Part shown: positions 35,140 to 44,846 of the stretch, one piece after another
Layout: every line of letters begins with the position of its first letter
Numbering within the stretch: the first letter of the stretch is position 1
Assembly (NCBI GenBank): GCA_001557505.1
Contig: LSAX01000002.1
Location: 3,534,001 to 3,598,000, forward strand
Direction of reading: 5' to 3'
DNA: 64,000 nucleotides
Origin: Reticulascus tulasneorum
Taxonomy: Eukaryota > Ascomycota > Sordariomycetes > Glomerellales > Reticulascaceae
Made by a program: the position numbers and the translations under genes
The notes under the pieces: model-generated
Told to the model about the DNA's origin: nothing
What the model saw: the letters and a program-made list of their open reading frames with translations, nothing else
The model's database searches: none

Positions 35140-36207
35140 AGCTTTGCCGGCAAAATAGGCTCTGGCAAAGAGTTAACGCCTCAATTACGCTCTAGAATCT
35201 GTGAATTGAAGTCTATTGGATAGGGACCCAAACGGATACATCGAGTTCATCCGGAAATCCTGTTAAACACGATAAAAAGCACTCTTCGCCGCGAGCGTCT
35301 TCGGGATGATAACAAATCGCGACCTCGATCAGGATGGCCACGTCAAGTTATAGAAGAACAACGAGATAGACTATACGATATAGTTATTTATGAGAATCTA
35401 TATGTTATAATTAATAATCTCTTAAAAGAAGTTAACTATGTTATAAAAGCTTATGTACTTCGAACCCTCCTTCGAGAACTTAGCCGGCGAAAGTAGCTTT
35501 AACGAAAACGTCTATAACTTAAACTTATATATACGGTAAAACGGATATAATAAGTTTTATCTTATTATTATTAACTTCTAGAAGACTAGAAACGTGTAAA
35601 ATAGATAGACGAGTATATTATTAAACATAATGTCGACGTCCGGCCAGTCTAAACGTTTTTAACCTCTTATGAATAGCTTAAGTAATATAATATTTAAAAG
35701 GTTTTAATAAAGATAAAGATAAAGTAGATATTCTAAATAAGATTTATATATAACGACCGGACTAGTCTAATCTCTTTATATAAAGATCTAAAATCAGCAA
35801 AAAGAAAAGTCTTAAGGTAAACAATTCGACAACTCTATAAAGAATAATTCCCAGACTTTATCAATTTAGAGGATATCTTTATATATAATAACGCCTAAGT
35901 CTACATAATAAAGATCGTTAAAGAGCTTCTTAATCGACTAAGGATATAAATTATAATTTAGCCTCTTTATTCCCTAGATCTTAATCTAATTAAGAACCTT
36001 TAGGCTATCATAAAAGGCAAGATCTATTATAAACATCTAGAGCTTAAATATACCCTAGATATAGAAGAGACCCTCGTATAACTAGTTACTACCGCATAAG
36101 AAGCTTAAGAAGCAATTAAATCTCGTGTACTTCATAATCTATCGGACTCAATACCTCGACGAGTCTAAGCTGTTCTTCTAGCACGAGGTTGGTATACAAA
36201 ATACTAA
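35140..36207 (+). pseudogene. Broken Tc1/mariner transposase
   Basis: The start of the frame is uncertain. From about 35164 a helix-turn-helix region is readable (ELKSIG, then a TAG stop where Trp is expected, then GPKRIHRVHPEI and STLRRERLRDDNKSRPRSG). The catalytic part is much more decayed. Its last third still shows the DDE-family words LYSLDLNLIKNLWAIIKGK and the C-terminal GWYTKY before the TAA at 36205-36207. Readable N- and C-terminal parts lie in the same frame (347 codons apart), so damage seems to be point mutations with stops (mostly TAA and TAG) rather than indels. It cannot be functional. Confidence 0.85.
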
Positions 36208-36278
36208 GGATATCTATATCTCAAGAACATCTATTTCTCTTCATAACAGTCTGCCGGATTAGGTAAGGCGCTGCCAAG

Positions 36279-36317
36279 GGTACGGCGAAGGGGGTCCATT
36301 CTTAATGCCCCCCACTA
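36279..36317. repeat. Right terminal inverted repeat of the Tc1/mariner element
   Basis: Contains GGGGTCCATTCTTAATGCC and ends CACTA before the TA duplication. It is the inverted counterpart of the left repeat; the outermost base differs (C versus T), consistent with RIP. Confidence 0.88.
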
Positions 36318-36681
36318 TATGTTTGCAGATGTATAGCATTCAATGATTTCTACGAAGCTAGTAGACTGAATCGTCGCCACATCCCAGCAACTGTGCAAGG
36401 GTGAAAGGCGCGTCTTAGCCTGAGCCCGCCAGAAGTGATTCGAGTCGTAATGATAGGTTTATGATCTCTGCGAAACTCCCAATCATTCCTCCTTATCCGG
36501 AACGCCTTAAACCAAATTCCTATGATCCATGTAATCCGCAATGACCTACATGATTGTCACGTAATCAAAAACCCGTACCAGCTGGTCAAATCCGAACCCG
36601 GCATCACCCAATAATCCATCCTGATCACAGGCATCTTCCAGGGCAAACGTGAACACGACCAAATTAATCTGCCTGGAGACT
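36318..36681. other. Intergenic between transposon and apyrase gene
   Basis: 364 bp of normal composition: 3' flank of the apyrase gene up to the transposon target site. No gene recognised. Confidence 0.5.
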
Positions 36682-38811
36682 CTAGTCTTCCTGCACCGGG
36701 GTCATCAACGGGCTCTTGAGCCTCGTTGGGCTACCCGCGCGACTCCGCCTTCCCGCATTCACCATGTTTGGGACCAGACGCTCCCTACTCTCCGTTCGCA
36801 CCACCAAGCCCCCGCGATCTAAAGCAGAACCAGATCGACCATCGTCGAAATGTTCAATGTTGACCTTTGGTGTGGCAAGACCCGACGAGCGGCCAGCTCG
36901 CGATCCTTCGCTACTGTCCGATTGGTCATTATCATCAGATTCGACGTCTCCTAGCTCGAATTGATCGGCGTCTCCTTCTTCCATGACTCTCTCGTAAGTT
37001 GTGGAGTTACGTCCGAAAATTTTGCTTGCGAATGACAACCCACGACTAAACTTGCGTGGGCTACCTGGCCGACGATGCCGCCGAACAACAGAGCCAATCT
37101 TACTATATAAGCGCATTCGCCGATCACGCTTGCGAAACAAGAAGGCTAATACAACGATAACCAAGACGAACACGAGGATGCCGGATCCAGATTTCGTCCG
37201 TGCCTTGTCTAGCAAATCGTCGCCCGCGTCATCCCAGTCATCTTCGTCGTCCCCTCCATGCGTAACCGGAGAATATGTCGACCCAGCGAACTCGAAGTCG
37301 GAGCCATCGCCAACGTTGCTTCCAAACCCGACCGGAACTGTGGAACCCTTCGGGGGTATCTGCCCGGCGGCGTAAAGCACCATTTTCCCCAAAGTCCAAC
37401 TAACTTCAATGCCATCAATCGTGTCTACGGGCTGGAAAGAATCCAAAAACCCGTTCTCCTTTGCTTCATCAATTGTCCCCTTAGAGACATTTAAGCCAGG
37501 CGCCGGTACGTGTTCCAGGCCTATTCTTGGAATGCCAATACCATCGTAGAGGACATTTATCAGCCAAGATGCTTTGAAGCAAGCCTCCTGAGCGTTCTTT
37601 GCTTTTTGACTCGGCGACTTCTTCCTAGCTTCAATGCTTGCCTCGATATCTGTCCACTCGCGACCGCAAAAGTCCATGACGTTTTTCTGGTATGTTGCTA
37701 AATCGTACGCCTTGTTTGCTTTTCCAAAGACTCCATGTGTCGTATGCCAAAACTCCGAGACGCCGACGAAGTGATTAACCTCAAAGTCGATTGAGGGAAC
37801 ATGTTGCCCGTTTAGCAGGCACGGGTTATCTTCGCATGGCGCATCTTTTCCAAGCAGCGGGTGGGTCATCCGCAGGCACTCATCAAAAGACCCAGTGCCT
37901 ACTAAACGGAGGTCTGTTCCGGCGGGTCCATCCACGAGAAAGTCTCCTGCCAAGGTGGTACGAAGTCCTTTTGGCATGCACGGGTCAGGGAGCTCATTGC
38001 TGTCCGGGTGGCCATAAGTCTCCTTGAGACTGTCTACAAATCTGTCACGTGCTTGATTGGCACCGAATCCGAGCCAAGTGGCTGTAAAGACCTTGTGTTC
38101 CAAAGTGGCCCCGTCCATTGTCCGCATGCGAACGAGCTTCAGGTCATTTGCATGCTTTTCCGCCTCGGTGGAATTGGGTGCGAATGCAATTTGGGCTGAA
38201 GCACCACCCATGTCTAAGAAGCCGTAGGTATGATGGCCCTTGCCATGAACGTGCTTATCGGGATGGTCGAATCCACCGAGTAGATAGTTTGTAGCTAGCC
38301 AACCATAGAGACCTTCAGTCTCGCCAGATATAACCTGGATGTTGGAATTGCAGTCTGGCAACGAAAACCGAGTGTTTTGTTGGAGGTATGCGCACATTTC
38401 GCGTAGGAGGGCTCTTTGCTGATGTGATGGGAGCAGCCGCATTCCAGCAGTCGCCATAAGATATACTGGGGTGTCGGAGACCCTTTCCTTGGGGATTTCC
38501 TTCAACGCAACATCTATGAGAGACTGCAGATGGTTATGGCCAATCTCTTCTGGAGTCTCTGCAAATGAAGAAACACCCGGACGAATCTTTTCGCTCATCT
38601 GCAGCTTGATCTTGGGAAGACTGTGAAGCTCCTCGACCGAGGCATTCTTGATTGCCTTGGCATGGTCTTTCCACTTGTAAACATACAAGCGCGTCCCCGA
38701 AGAACCGGCGTCGAAGATGATGCCATACCGCGCTAATACAGGGATGAGATGATCAGTTCTGAGTTCCAAGCGCAAGATCTCGACGGGGATTGCCATACAT
38801 TTTTTCCCCAT
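36682..38811 (-). CDS. YND1: Golgi apyrase (GDA1/CD39 nucleoside diphosphatase)
   Basis: Two exons, 38811-38799 and 38732-36682, give 687 aa. The first exon has only 13 coding nt (MGKK). Splicing a 66-nt intron produces MGKKSRYGIIFDAGSSGTR, the family N-terminus. The intron has no stop and its length is a multiple of three, so retention would add 22 residues in frame. Apyrase conserved regions are FDAGSSGTR (ACR1), ATAGMR (ACR2), SGETEGLYGW (ACR3) and LDMGGASAQIAF (ACR4). One membrane span (GILVFVLVIVVLAFLF) near residue 530 is followed by a basic, then acidic tail, as in yeast Ynd1. It hydrolyses GDP/UDP and other nucleotides in the Golgi lumen, which lets nucleotide sugars enter for glycosylation. 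This links it to the GT62 gene's pathway, though they are far apart here. Confidence 0.93.
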   Translation of the reverse strand: MGKKCMAIPVEILRLELRTDHLIPVLARYGIIFDAGSSGTRLYVYKWKDHAKAIKNASVEELHSLPKIKLQMSEKIRPGVSSFAETPEEIGHNHLQSLIDVALKEIPKERVSDTPVYLMATAGMRLLPSHQQRALLREMCAYLQQNTRFSLPDCNSNIQVISGETEGLYGWLATNYLLGGFDHPDKHVHGKGHHTYGFLDMGGASAQIAFAPNSTEAEKHANDLKLVRMRTMDGATLEHKVFTATWLGFGANQARDRFVDSLKETYGHPDSNELPDPCMPKGLRTTLAGDFLVDGPAGTDLRLVGTGSFDECLRMTHPLLGKDAPCEDNPCLLNGQHVPSIDFEVNHFVGVSEFWHTTHGVFGKANKAYDLATYQKNVMDFCGREWTDIEASIEARKKSPSQKAKNAQEACFKASWLINVLYDGIGIPRIGLEHVPAPGLNVSKGTIDEAKENGFLDSFQPVDTIDGIEVSWTLGKMVLYAAGQIPPKGSTVPVGFGSNVGDGSDFEFAGSTYSPVTHGGDDEDDWDDAGDDLLDKARTKSGSGILVFVLVIVVLAFLFRKRDRRMRLYSKIGSVVRRHRRPGSPRKFSRGLSFASKIFGRNSTTYERVMEEGDADQFELGDVESDDNDQSDSSEGSRAGRSSGLATPKVNIEHFDDGRSGSALDRGGLVVRTESRERLVPNMVNAGRRSRAGSPTRLKSPLMTPVQED

Positions 38812-40083
38812 TAGGAATTGCTAGATGGTGATGTTACTGTCGATTGCGGTAGCGATTCTCAGTAATCGAATCGTAGGGATTGGCGGTCAAGCCAGTGTCG
38901 GGTGAGAAGAGGCACTCTCGATGATGGTGAGAGAAGGAGGCGAGTTTGGTACAAGAGCGCGGAAGATACGGCTAGGTGGAAGACAAGGAGGCGCGTAAGC
39001 AGGCGAAGAAGTGAAAGAAGAAGAATAGGGCAATTAAAGAAATAAAAAGCGTAGACAAGACCTGTGGATGCAGTAGGCGTGTGTTAGCGAAGATGATTGA
39101 AGCGAGTGTATGTCATCCTCTTGCGTTCTTTCTTTCCTCACCGAAGGCGTCGAGGGAGATGGATGTTGGGAATTCCGAGATGGAATGATGGTGGAGGACT
39201 ACGTAGGAAGGGATAAGGAAGATAAGGGGGTGAAATCTGGTGAGAAGTACCTCATCACCACAATAGTGTGCGAATATACTTACCAATGTGGCTGCACCCA
39301 GCCTCGTATTCAGTAACTTTTTACCGTGCCAAAGCCTTGTGTTGCACTGTACGTTGGCCTGATTCGCTACCTCCCCGTGCAGTAAGTTATGTAAGACTGG
39401 ACGACTCTTCAATGCTCCAACTTCCATGACTATATCATGAAGGCAACCAATCACACTCCTCAGCTGTTCGCCTGCATATTGCTCTACCTACTTGCGGGGA
39501 GAAGACATTCGCCATATAGCCAAGGAGTACAGAGTAAGGAGACTCAGTTGCGCCGTACAATGCTAGGGGAGTATGTAAACAGACTGTGGTGCATGAATGT
39601 GGTTATGCTTGTAAACCTGGCTCCCTCATTGCCATGATTTATGCGCATACCCATTCCTGACGTTATAAAAAGAGCTAAGAAGGTAACACCATGACGCCGT
39701 AAAGTATTATCTCCCGATCTAATCCAGCGTTTCGCCTCGAATCATAGAGACGAGACTTAAGGCATTGATAAGCCCTAATTTCTATCGTCCTGCTCTGGTA
39801 GAGCTGCCATCCGCGTCATGGCTCACATTACGTCCTTATAAAGCTCACATGCAACGTGCCATGTTTCGCCTTACCCAGTACAGCTATGCTACATCATCTA
39901 GCATTCTCATGAGACTACATCGCACCGCTGTCGCGACACCTAAAATGACAAATGGACGGAAAGCCGTTCTTGGTGTAGGCAATACCTACTAGGTACTTGC
40001 TTCATTATTTCGCGCGGGTTGCCTTGGCCCAAAAGTTGTTGGTCCCAGTGCCGGCCGCTGAGCTGCTACCCAAAGCACATCAG
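38812..40083. other. Intergenic between the apyrase and HEI10-like genes
   Basis: 1.27 kb holding the promoter and 5' leader of the apyrase gene and the 3' flank of the HEI10-like gene, both on the minus strand. No further gene recognised. Confidence 0.5.
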
Positions 40084-41435
40084 TTAAAAGGCTATTCTCG
40101 TATATTTATTCATTGACTGACGTCTAGCCACTTGCTGGGGCACAATGAAGTCTCCCGGACTTGTAGGGGGTTGGCCGACTCTGAGCCCGGAAGCCAGTCC
40201 CAATCCTCCATACCCGCGAGCGCCAGTGCTGGCTAGCTGGTTTCCCAGCATGCCGTTTTGCTGGTAACGCGATGCTCCACGGAAGGAGGCGGGTGTTCCA
40301 GCTACAAGACCGGCGATCGTCGACAATCCAATACTTGTGTGGTTTCCTACTCGTTGTCGATTCGGGGTGCTGACTGGTGGAGTTTGCGGCAGGCCCGCTA
40401 TTTTAATTAGTTCCGCAGATTCGACTCCAGACTGGACTTACCACGAGCTGGAATCGACCGGTTCCACATAGGGGCTTCGCTTGCATATCTGGCCATTCCT
40501 CTCTCTGGAGGCGCCTGTGCAGGCAGCGGATCACCGTGGTACCAATCATGTGTAGTCTGGCCTCCAGGGTCTGTCTGCTGTGCATACACGCCTTGTCCCT
40601 GCGGTCGATCTAGAAAACCGCGGTCCGTTTGCTGTGTGTTCGCCTTGATCGACGAGTCTATCGCATGGGATGCCGCCGCTTGCATCTGGCCTAGCTCTGC
40701 TTTTCTCTTCACTCGATCGTAGAGCTCTTGCGTTTGCAGCAGTTTGCGAGTCTTGTTCTTGTACGCATGTCCTAACTCTTCGTATTTACGGCGCACGCCA
40801 TCACAATCAGCGGCTAGGTCTGAAAAAAATAGTCAGCATGCGGGCTGCAGGGTGGAGAGGTTAGGGCAGACGTGCTCTTGACTTTGCTCTGAAGGTTCTC
40901 TATCTCGGCATTGGCATCATTGACGGTCGTCTCCAGTCGGAGGTCTAGTAGCTTGTACTTCTCAGTCAGATTCTTCTCCAGATACTGCTGATACACTCTA
41001 TCCTGGATTAGCAGGAGATCGGTCGTTCAGGGCAGACAGGCATCAATAACATCTCTTGTGTGGTTTGGTACGCCCAGAAACTCAACGCTCTTCCAGCACA
41101 TTCCATGATGATATTGGGACTCAGACCACTCAAGACGCTGGTCTTGTAGTCCTCGGCAGGATTGAGGTTCGTGATGGCGGCATCGTCGGGATTGGCCAAC
41201 TGGGCGCCGCAGGCCGGACAAGAGCCGTGCCGCTGAGAGTCTTGGCCTTTGATGGCATATCTCCCGGAGCAGTCCACGCAGAAGATGTGGCTTGAAATTG
41301 GGAGCACTGTTGAGCCAACTTTCTCAACTGCAAAATCTGTTTTGGGTGAGATGCTCACCTGCATGTAGTGACCAGAGCTCGGTCTCCTAGCTCCTTTCTG
41401 CAGGTCAAGACATTGCACTTCAATGTATGCTCCAT
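40084..41435 (-). CDS. HEI10-like RING protein (CCNB1IP1 family)
   Basis: Five exons, 41435-41359, 41290-41051, 40997-40876, 40819-40442 and 40397-40084, give 376 aa. The RING at residues 7-53 has C7, C12, C25, H27, C30, C33, C50 and C53 (LKCNVLTC, TCSHIFCVDC, SCPAC). It is followed by AYQTTQEIVYQQYLEKNL and a coiled coil (NDANAEIENLQSKV, VRRKYEELGHAYKNKTRKLL). The C-terminus is Gly/Ser/Gln-rich with PQTPPVSTPNR. HEI10 proteins are E3 ligases that mark crossover sites and act on the synaptonemal complex in meiosis; Sordaria HEI10 is the studied fungal case. Exon 3 to exon 4 fits only if the donor is GC (AAGA|GCACGT) and the acceptor TTTTTTTCAG. All GT donors there lead to a stop, so this intron is provisional. 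Confidence 0.82.
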
Positions 41436-44400
41436 GTGGTTGACGCACGGCAGGTCGCCTGGTAGGACCTGAGCACGGCGAGAGTTGCGGATCGTCATGA
41501 AGAGAGACAAAAATAAGGACCGCAGTGAAGGACTTCCAGCTGCCTCTCACACACCGCGGACAACAGTGTGTATCGGCGGTCCGTGCTATTGAAGATGTGT
41601 GGATTGCGCAGGCTCGAGGAGGGAACTAGGGGAGCTGGGAGAAAGCAAACGATGTGATAGCCAGCACCAATAGATGCACAGTTCGAGTAATACTTTCAAG
41701 GATGCAGGCACCCTTGAACTGGCAGGTGCGGAATATGTCAACAACCCTTTGTGCCTACCTAGGTACCTTACCCAGGCAGACTTGAATAAGGCAAGGCACT
41801 CAACAGGGACCCGCCTATCAGGTAAGGTAGGGACCTACTTTCTTTAGGTAAGATAGTCTCTTCGCTGCCTGCTGCTGTTCCCACATGGCCGAGAGCCAAC
41901 TATGAACGCTTTGAGTACCTTAGGGTTCTTATAAAAAAGTTCACCATCGTAGATGTGTCGAAATACACAGGCACAAACAGCACTTTTGATCAGAAAGCCG
42001 CCAGTCTCTTCCGAGATCGTTTGCAAACATGGACACGAAACTGGACTGTGCCTTTCCAAGCAGGCGCGGCCCGACGACAAAACGCTTCGGGGACGCTGCT
42101 GGCAGATTTGACGTGACGATTGAATCATCTGGTAACCAATCGCAAGCGAGGGCAGAACTTGGTCAACGTTGGCTTCTATCCTGCCAGGGCGGCGAACATG
42201 ATGACTGACTAACATGCAGTATCTCGAGCATGCAAAACGTGAAACATGTTTCAAGTCCATCCCTCGCTGGCTTGGATGATCTGCATGCAGCCAGACATGG
42301 GAGGTCAATGCGTCAAGACATCAGAACGGGAAGTGCTGCAGCCATGAGCACGCGGGGTTGGAGGCACAGTACCGGTTTTCCCAACAGCGTCTCCCAATCA
42401 AGCGAAGCGGTATCCTGCCTCCAAACGCTGTGCCGTCTCTGTCCCTCGACTACCGTGCTGTGCCGTCGTGCCACCATCCAAAAGCCGCGACAGTCGACCC
42501 GTCGTCTCGGGAGCGTATTCGAGTGTCGCCCGCAGCATGCGTTCGGCCACTAGAGAGTTGATAAGGCCGCACTGGGCTGATAGTAGCAAGCACTGGTTCC
42601 GGGGTCAAAGTTCGTTCACCTGAGACGTGCTGCTGCGGGCGTCTCTTTGTCCCGACTTTGGGCCACCAAACTACAGAATCACCTCACGACATGGAGTAAC
42701 TTACACACCACGTGGGAGTTGGACGGCGGATGAGACCCGGCTCGTAACCTTCATCGCCCCCAAGCATACAGAATTATCACCAAATGAGGAACAGGCTAGT
42801 AGTAGGGTTTGGTCGGACATGTGCCGTCTAATCGGGGGCTTCTCGAAGCGTACCCCGATTTATACCCGAGATGACTGGCGAGAATAGACGGCAACGCGAA
42901 GCAACCAGTTCAATCGGGTGTCACACCCCAGATCCCCCACATAACTGCAATCAAGACGGAGTTTCCGTGGAGTATACTCCGGATATACCAAAGCTTTCTC
43001 CGCTTTCCCTTGGGTCAGATCATGGCGACGTCACAGTGTACCCTGCAGTATGTTGTTCTACAAGATCCACAGTACGATCCTATGTAGGAGTGGGACTCGA
43101 TAAACCTTCCCTACTATTCGGCGGATCAACTTCTCGGTCATTGCATGTGGGACCAGGAACGAAGGGCCGGCGTTTGAAGGGGACCTGCGTCTGGAGTACT
43201 ATCCGGAGGACAACTGTCGGCCGGTCCATGTGTTTCAACCGTCGGGCATGCATGCCATGAGGGAGTAACCCCAACTTTCTACGAAGGTCACAGAGGCTCC
43301 AGTAACCACACTATTTTAACCCCGCACTTATCCCCACATGCAACGGCAGACATGGACCTTGAGTTCCTTGTTGCAGCCACCGCATCACATTCAATGCGGC
43401 GTCTGACTCGCATCGCCTAGCAAGGCCCTGGCGGGTGGATGATTCCCATGACAGGCGCCGACGTGCCACAGAGTTGGAGATAGACTTCCTAGCAAACGAA
43501 TGTGAAGGGCCAGGTGTAGAATGTCCTTGTGGCCCTTTCCCTTTCCTTCCCGAATATGACGGTTCTGTCTATACATCCAACTGGTGAACGTTCACTATCA
43601 CGGAATCTTTCGATCTTTGGCGGTGGAGCTGGGAGAATCGCACTTGTACCCTCTCTACTCCAAAGTTCCCACCCTCCCCAGCTGAGTTCAGCCACTTTTG
43701 TCTCTAAATCTTCTTTCCCCCGCATGCCAGCAGCCACGACACACATGGTTAGGGATACCCTTGAATCCGCGATCAGGGATGGTCTCCGCAACAGCCACCC
43801 CTGTGTGCCGGACCCTTTCGGGAGCAACGATGCTCTGCGCGTCAGCAGGATCTCACTGTCATTTCTCGTGCTCCCTGACCCCGGATGGCCATCCGATCCT
43901 GTTCCAGTACGTACTGTAGCACATCAACCAGTCAGCCTTGGCACAACCCTCGCTACGGGCCGAAACCCCAAATTGTCCCCCAACTTCGCTTGCGCCAACT
44001 GCCATGTTTTCCCAGCCAATCGCTCGCAATTTTCACCTCGCTTGGCTCGGAATATCGTGAACATCCCCTGATGGAAGAATCCAAAGTGGACCTCCCCACA
44101 TCTTCCAACATTCTTCCGGCCGATCAGAGAGAGGCCATGTGAACCATCACTTTCTCAGGGACGTATGTACTCCTAAAGCCTGAATAACCCTAGGGCCTTT
44201 GGACCCTGGATATCCGAGGTAGCCCACACACACGAATGAGAGGCATGGTGGAACGTGGCAGTTCGCTTTTCTTCGGCGGACTTGGACGCCGACACCCGAA
44301 ATTATCAGGATGTGAGGCTTTCAGATATACTACAGCGCATCCACACCACTCACACAATGCTCTCTTGCAGGTGAACAAGGTGAAAGAATATAAGTGTACG

Positions 44401-44846
44401 TGGTATCATTTATCGGGATTGCAGGACCGACTGGTGCCTCCAAGCTATATACTACCATGTGGATATCAAGAGGCCCATTAACATTAGCCCTCGGCGGCTT
44501 CCACGAGTCCCTTCATCTTCTCATTGGTATATCACAATTCAGGGCTAAGGTCTTCTTCCCGTCCCCCCCCCCCCTTTCCTTCCAGGTTCGTCATCGTCAT
44601 CTCGGATATTCTTCATCGTCTGCGTCATGTCCCACAGTTGGACTATATTCGTTGCCATTTTGCTCATCAAATGTAACCGCCCCGTAAAACGCCCATGTAT
44701 CTTCCTTCGCCTCCCACCTTTTTGTATCCGGAGAAACCCCGTGGGGTGTGAACTTGGGTGCTGTATCTCCTTTCGTCCAGTCTCGCCACCTCAAGCAAAA
44801 GTAAACAAGTAGCAAATGAAAGATCAGAGAAGGGTGGTGTCGGAAT
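41436..44846. other. 3.4-kb gene-free stretch between HEI10-like and Zn2Cys6 genes
   Basis: Upstream region of the HEI10-like gene and 3' flank of the regulator. It has a CCTAGGTACCTTACCC word near 41758 and a run of 12 C at 44563-44574. A 180-codon open frame at 43529-44071 has no recognisable domain and Pro/Ser-rich composition; I do not call it a gene. Confidence 0.5.

Larger units (their letters stand above)
35056..36317 (+). mobile_element. RIP-decayed Tc1/mariner transposon copy
   Basis: The 1262-bp element has TIRs of about 38 nt. The left end begins CAGTG; the reverse complement of the right end begins TAGTG. They share GGCATTAAGAATGGACCCC and CGTACCC, with a few mismatches and one indel. 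A TA dinucleotide flanks each end (35054-35055 and 36318-36319), the Tc1/mariner target duplication. The left 350 bp keep normal base composition. The region from about 35380 to 36230 is strikingly AT-rich, with many TA dinucleotides, as expected of RIP. The transposase frame is dead. Confidence 0.92.

Noticed and set aside
43529..44071. 180-codon open frame between the HEI10-like gene and the regulator
   Set aside because: Ser/Pro-rich composition, no family motif, and overlapping frames on both strands; no evidence of a gene.
44563..44574. C12 run as a feature
   Set aside because: Simple homopolymer without supporting context; may even be a sequencing or assembly length artefact.
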